64,000 nucleotides of DNA, taken from Mycolicibacter kumamotonensis (GTDB lineage: Bacteria; Actinomycetota; Actinomycetes; Mycobacteriales; Mycobacteriaceae). Location of the stretch: positions 62,001-126,000 of the forward strand of contig NZ_MVHU01000009.1 of the NCBI RefSeq assembly GCF_002086285.1, given 5' to 3'. Each line of letters begins with the position of its first letter. Position 1 is the first letter of the stretch. Shown in pieces: positions 63,860 to 64,000 of the stretch. The position numbers were made by a program, and so were the translations under genes. Below the pieces are notes generated by a model. It ran no database searches and was not told the origin of the DNA. It was given only the letters and a program-made list of their open reading frames with translations.

Positions 63860-64000
63860 ATGACCGAACACGCCCGGGGTGTGCCGCTGGGATCGTGGCT
63901 GGCCGACCTGCCCGACGAGAGTCTGATCCGGCTACTGGAGCTGCGGCCCGACCTCGCCCAACCGCCGCCGGGCAGTATCGCCGCGCTGGCGGCGCGGGCG
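63860..64000 (+). CDS. Rv0862c-like helicase-associated protein, 3' end outside window
   Basis: 47 residues are visible from the ATG at 63860 and the frame stays open to the window edge. The sequence LGSWLADLPDESLIRLLELR followed by Asp-Leu matches the N-terminus of the large helicase-associated-domain protein encoded next to ercc3 (XPB) in mycobacteria (Rv0862c, about 750 residues). Divergent from the Rv0863-like gene. The assignment relies on this short segment and on gene order. Confidence 0.75.
   Translation, partial: MTEHARGVPLGSWLADLPDESLIRLLELRPDLAQPPPGSIAALAARA

Overview
The window is high-GC actinobacterial DNA and is almost certainly from a mycobacterium outside the M. tuberculosis complex. 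The evidence is gene content and order: read right to left, positions 23.0-37.8 kb and 42-64 kb follow the M. tuberculosis Rv0862c-Rv0910 neighbourhood (moaC2-mog-moaE2-rpfA-moaD2-moaA2-cspB-fadE10-DUF2771-MFS-DUF3027-SpoU methylase-sepH-serC-Rv0885-like-fprB-citA-gltA2-arfABC-prrBA-accD3-echA6-MBL-ctpE-Rv0910-like). Species cannot be fixed from the sequence alone. No PE/PPE gene, insertion sequence, phage or CRISPR array was seen.

Layout. 0-6.5 kb: an acyl-CoA dehydrogenase pair (first gene cut by the window edge), a TIGR01777-type epimerase, TspO, a ChoD-like GMC oxidoreductase with a small membrane partner, and a SnoaL-like protein. 6.5-12.2 kb is accessory: a vapBC module with phased iterons, a three-gene dehalogenase/reductase-type operon with a divergent CGNR regulator, and an HTH-MNT/HEPN toxin-antitoxin module lying between two imperfect 43-bp direct repeats, the second of which runs into a tRNA-Arg(CCT) gene. 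12.1-17.4 kb: three exported or lipid-anchored proteins. 17.5-21.3 kb: a gamma-glutamyl cyclotransferase/poly-gamma-glutamate-hydrolase-like fusion, an LLM oxidoreductase, a TetR repressor divergent from a frameshifted SDR gene, and a small membrane protein. 21.3-23 kb: an ABC-F protein preceded by a 13-codon leader peptide and mutually exclusive hairpins. 23-30.3 kb: ctpE/MBL/echA6 and divergent accD3, then a DMT exporter. 30.5-34 kb: a heterodimeric ABC exporter with one degenerate ATPase. 34-40 kb: prrAB, arfABC, a BON lipoprotein, an FKBP isomerase and gltA2. 40-51 kb: MFS, pdxH, citA, a methyltransferase, fprB, a diiron-type oxygenase, serC, sepH and an rRNA methylase. 51-64 kb: DUF3027, MFS, DUF2771, a CPWA-type GST, fadE10, cspB, molybdopterin genes, rpfA and the start of an Rv0862c-like gene.

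How the parts fit. The moa genes sit on both sides of rpfA and cover cyclic pyranopterin and molybdopterin formation (moaA2, moaC2, moaD2, moaE2, mog). rpfA is preceded by a c-di-AMP (ydaO-type) riboswitch whose closing P1 helix pairs with the ribosome-binding site. serC and its divergent neighbour share a perfect CRP-type site. Two sites carry related 56-57 bp tandem repeats (MBL 3' end and moaD2-rpfA intergenic), and a separate 56-bp tandem repeat with inverted ends lies between echA6 and the MBL gene. The most noteworthy candidates are the ABC-F leader-peptide attenuator, the tRNA-linked MNT/HEPN islet, the GGCT/poly-gamma-glutamate-hydrolase-like fusion, the dispersed 56-57 bp repeat family, and a relic of a second citA 3' end.
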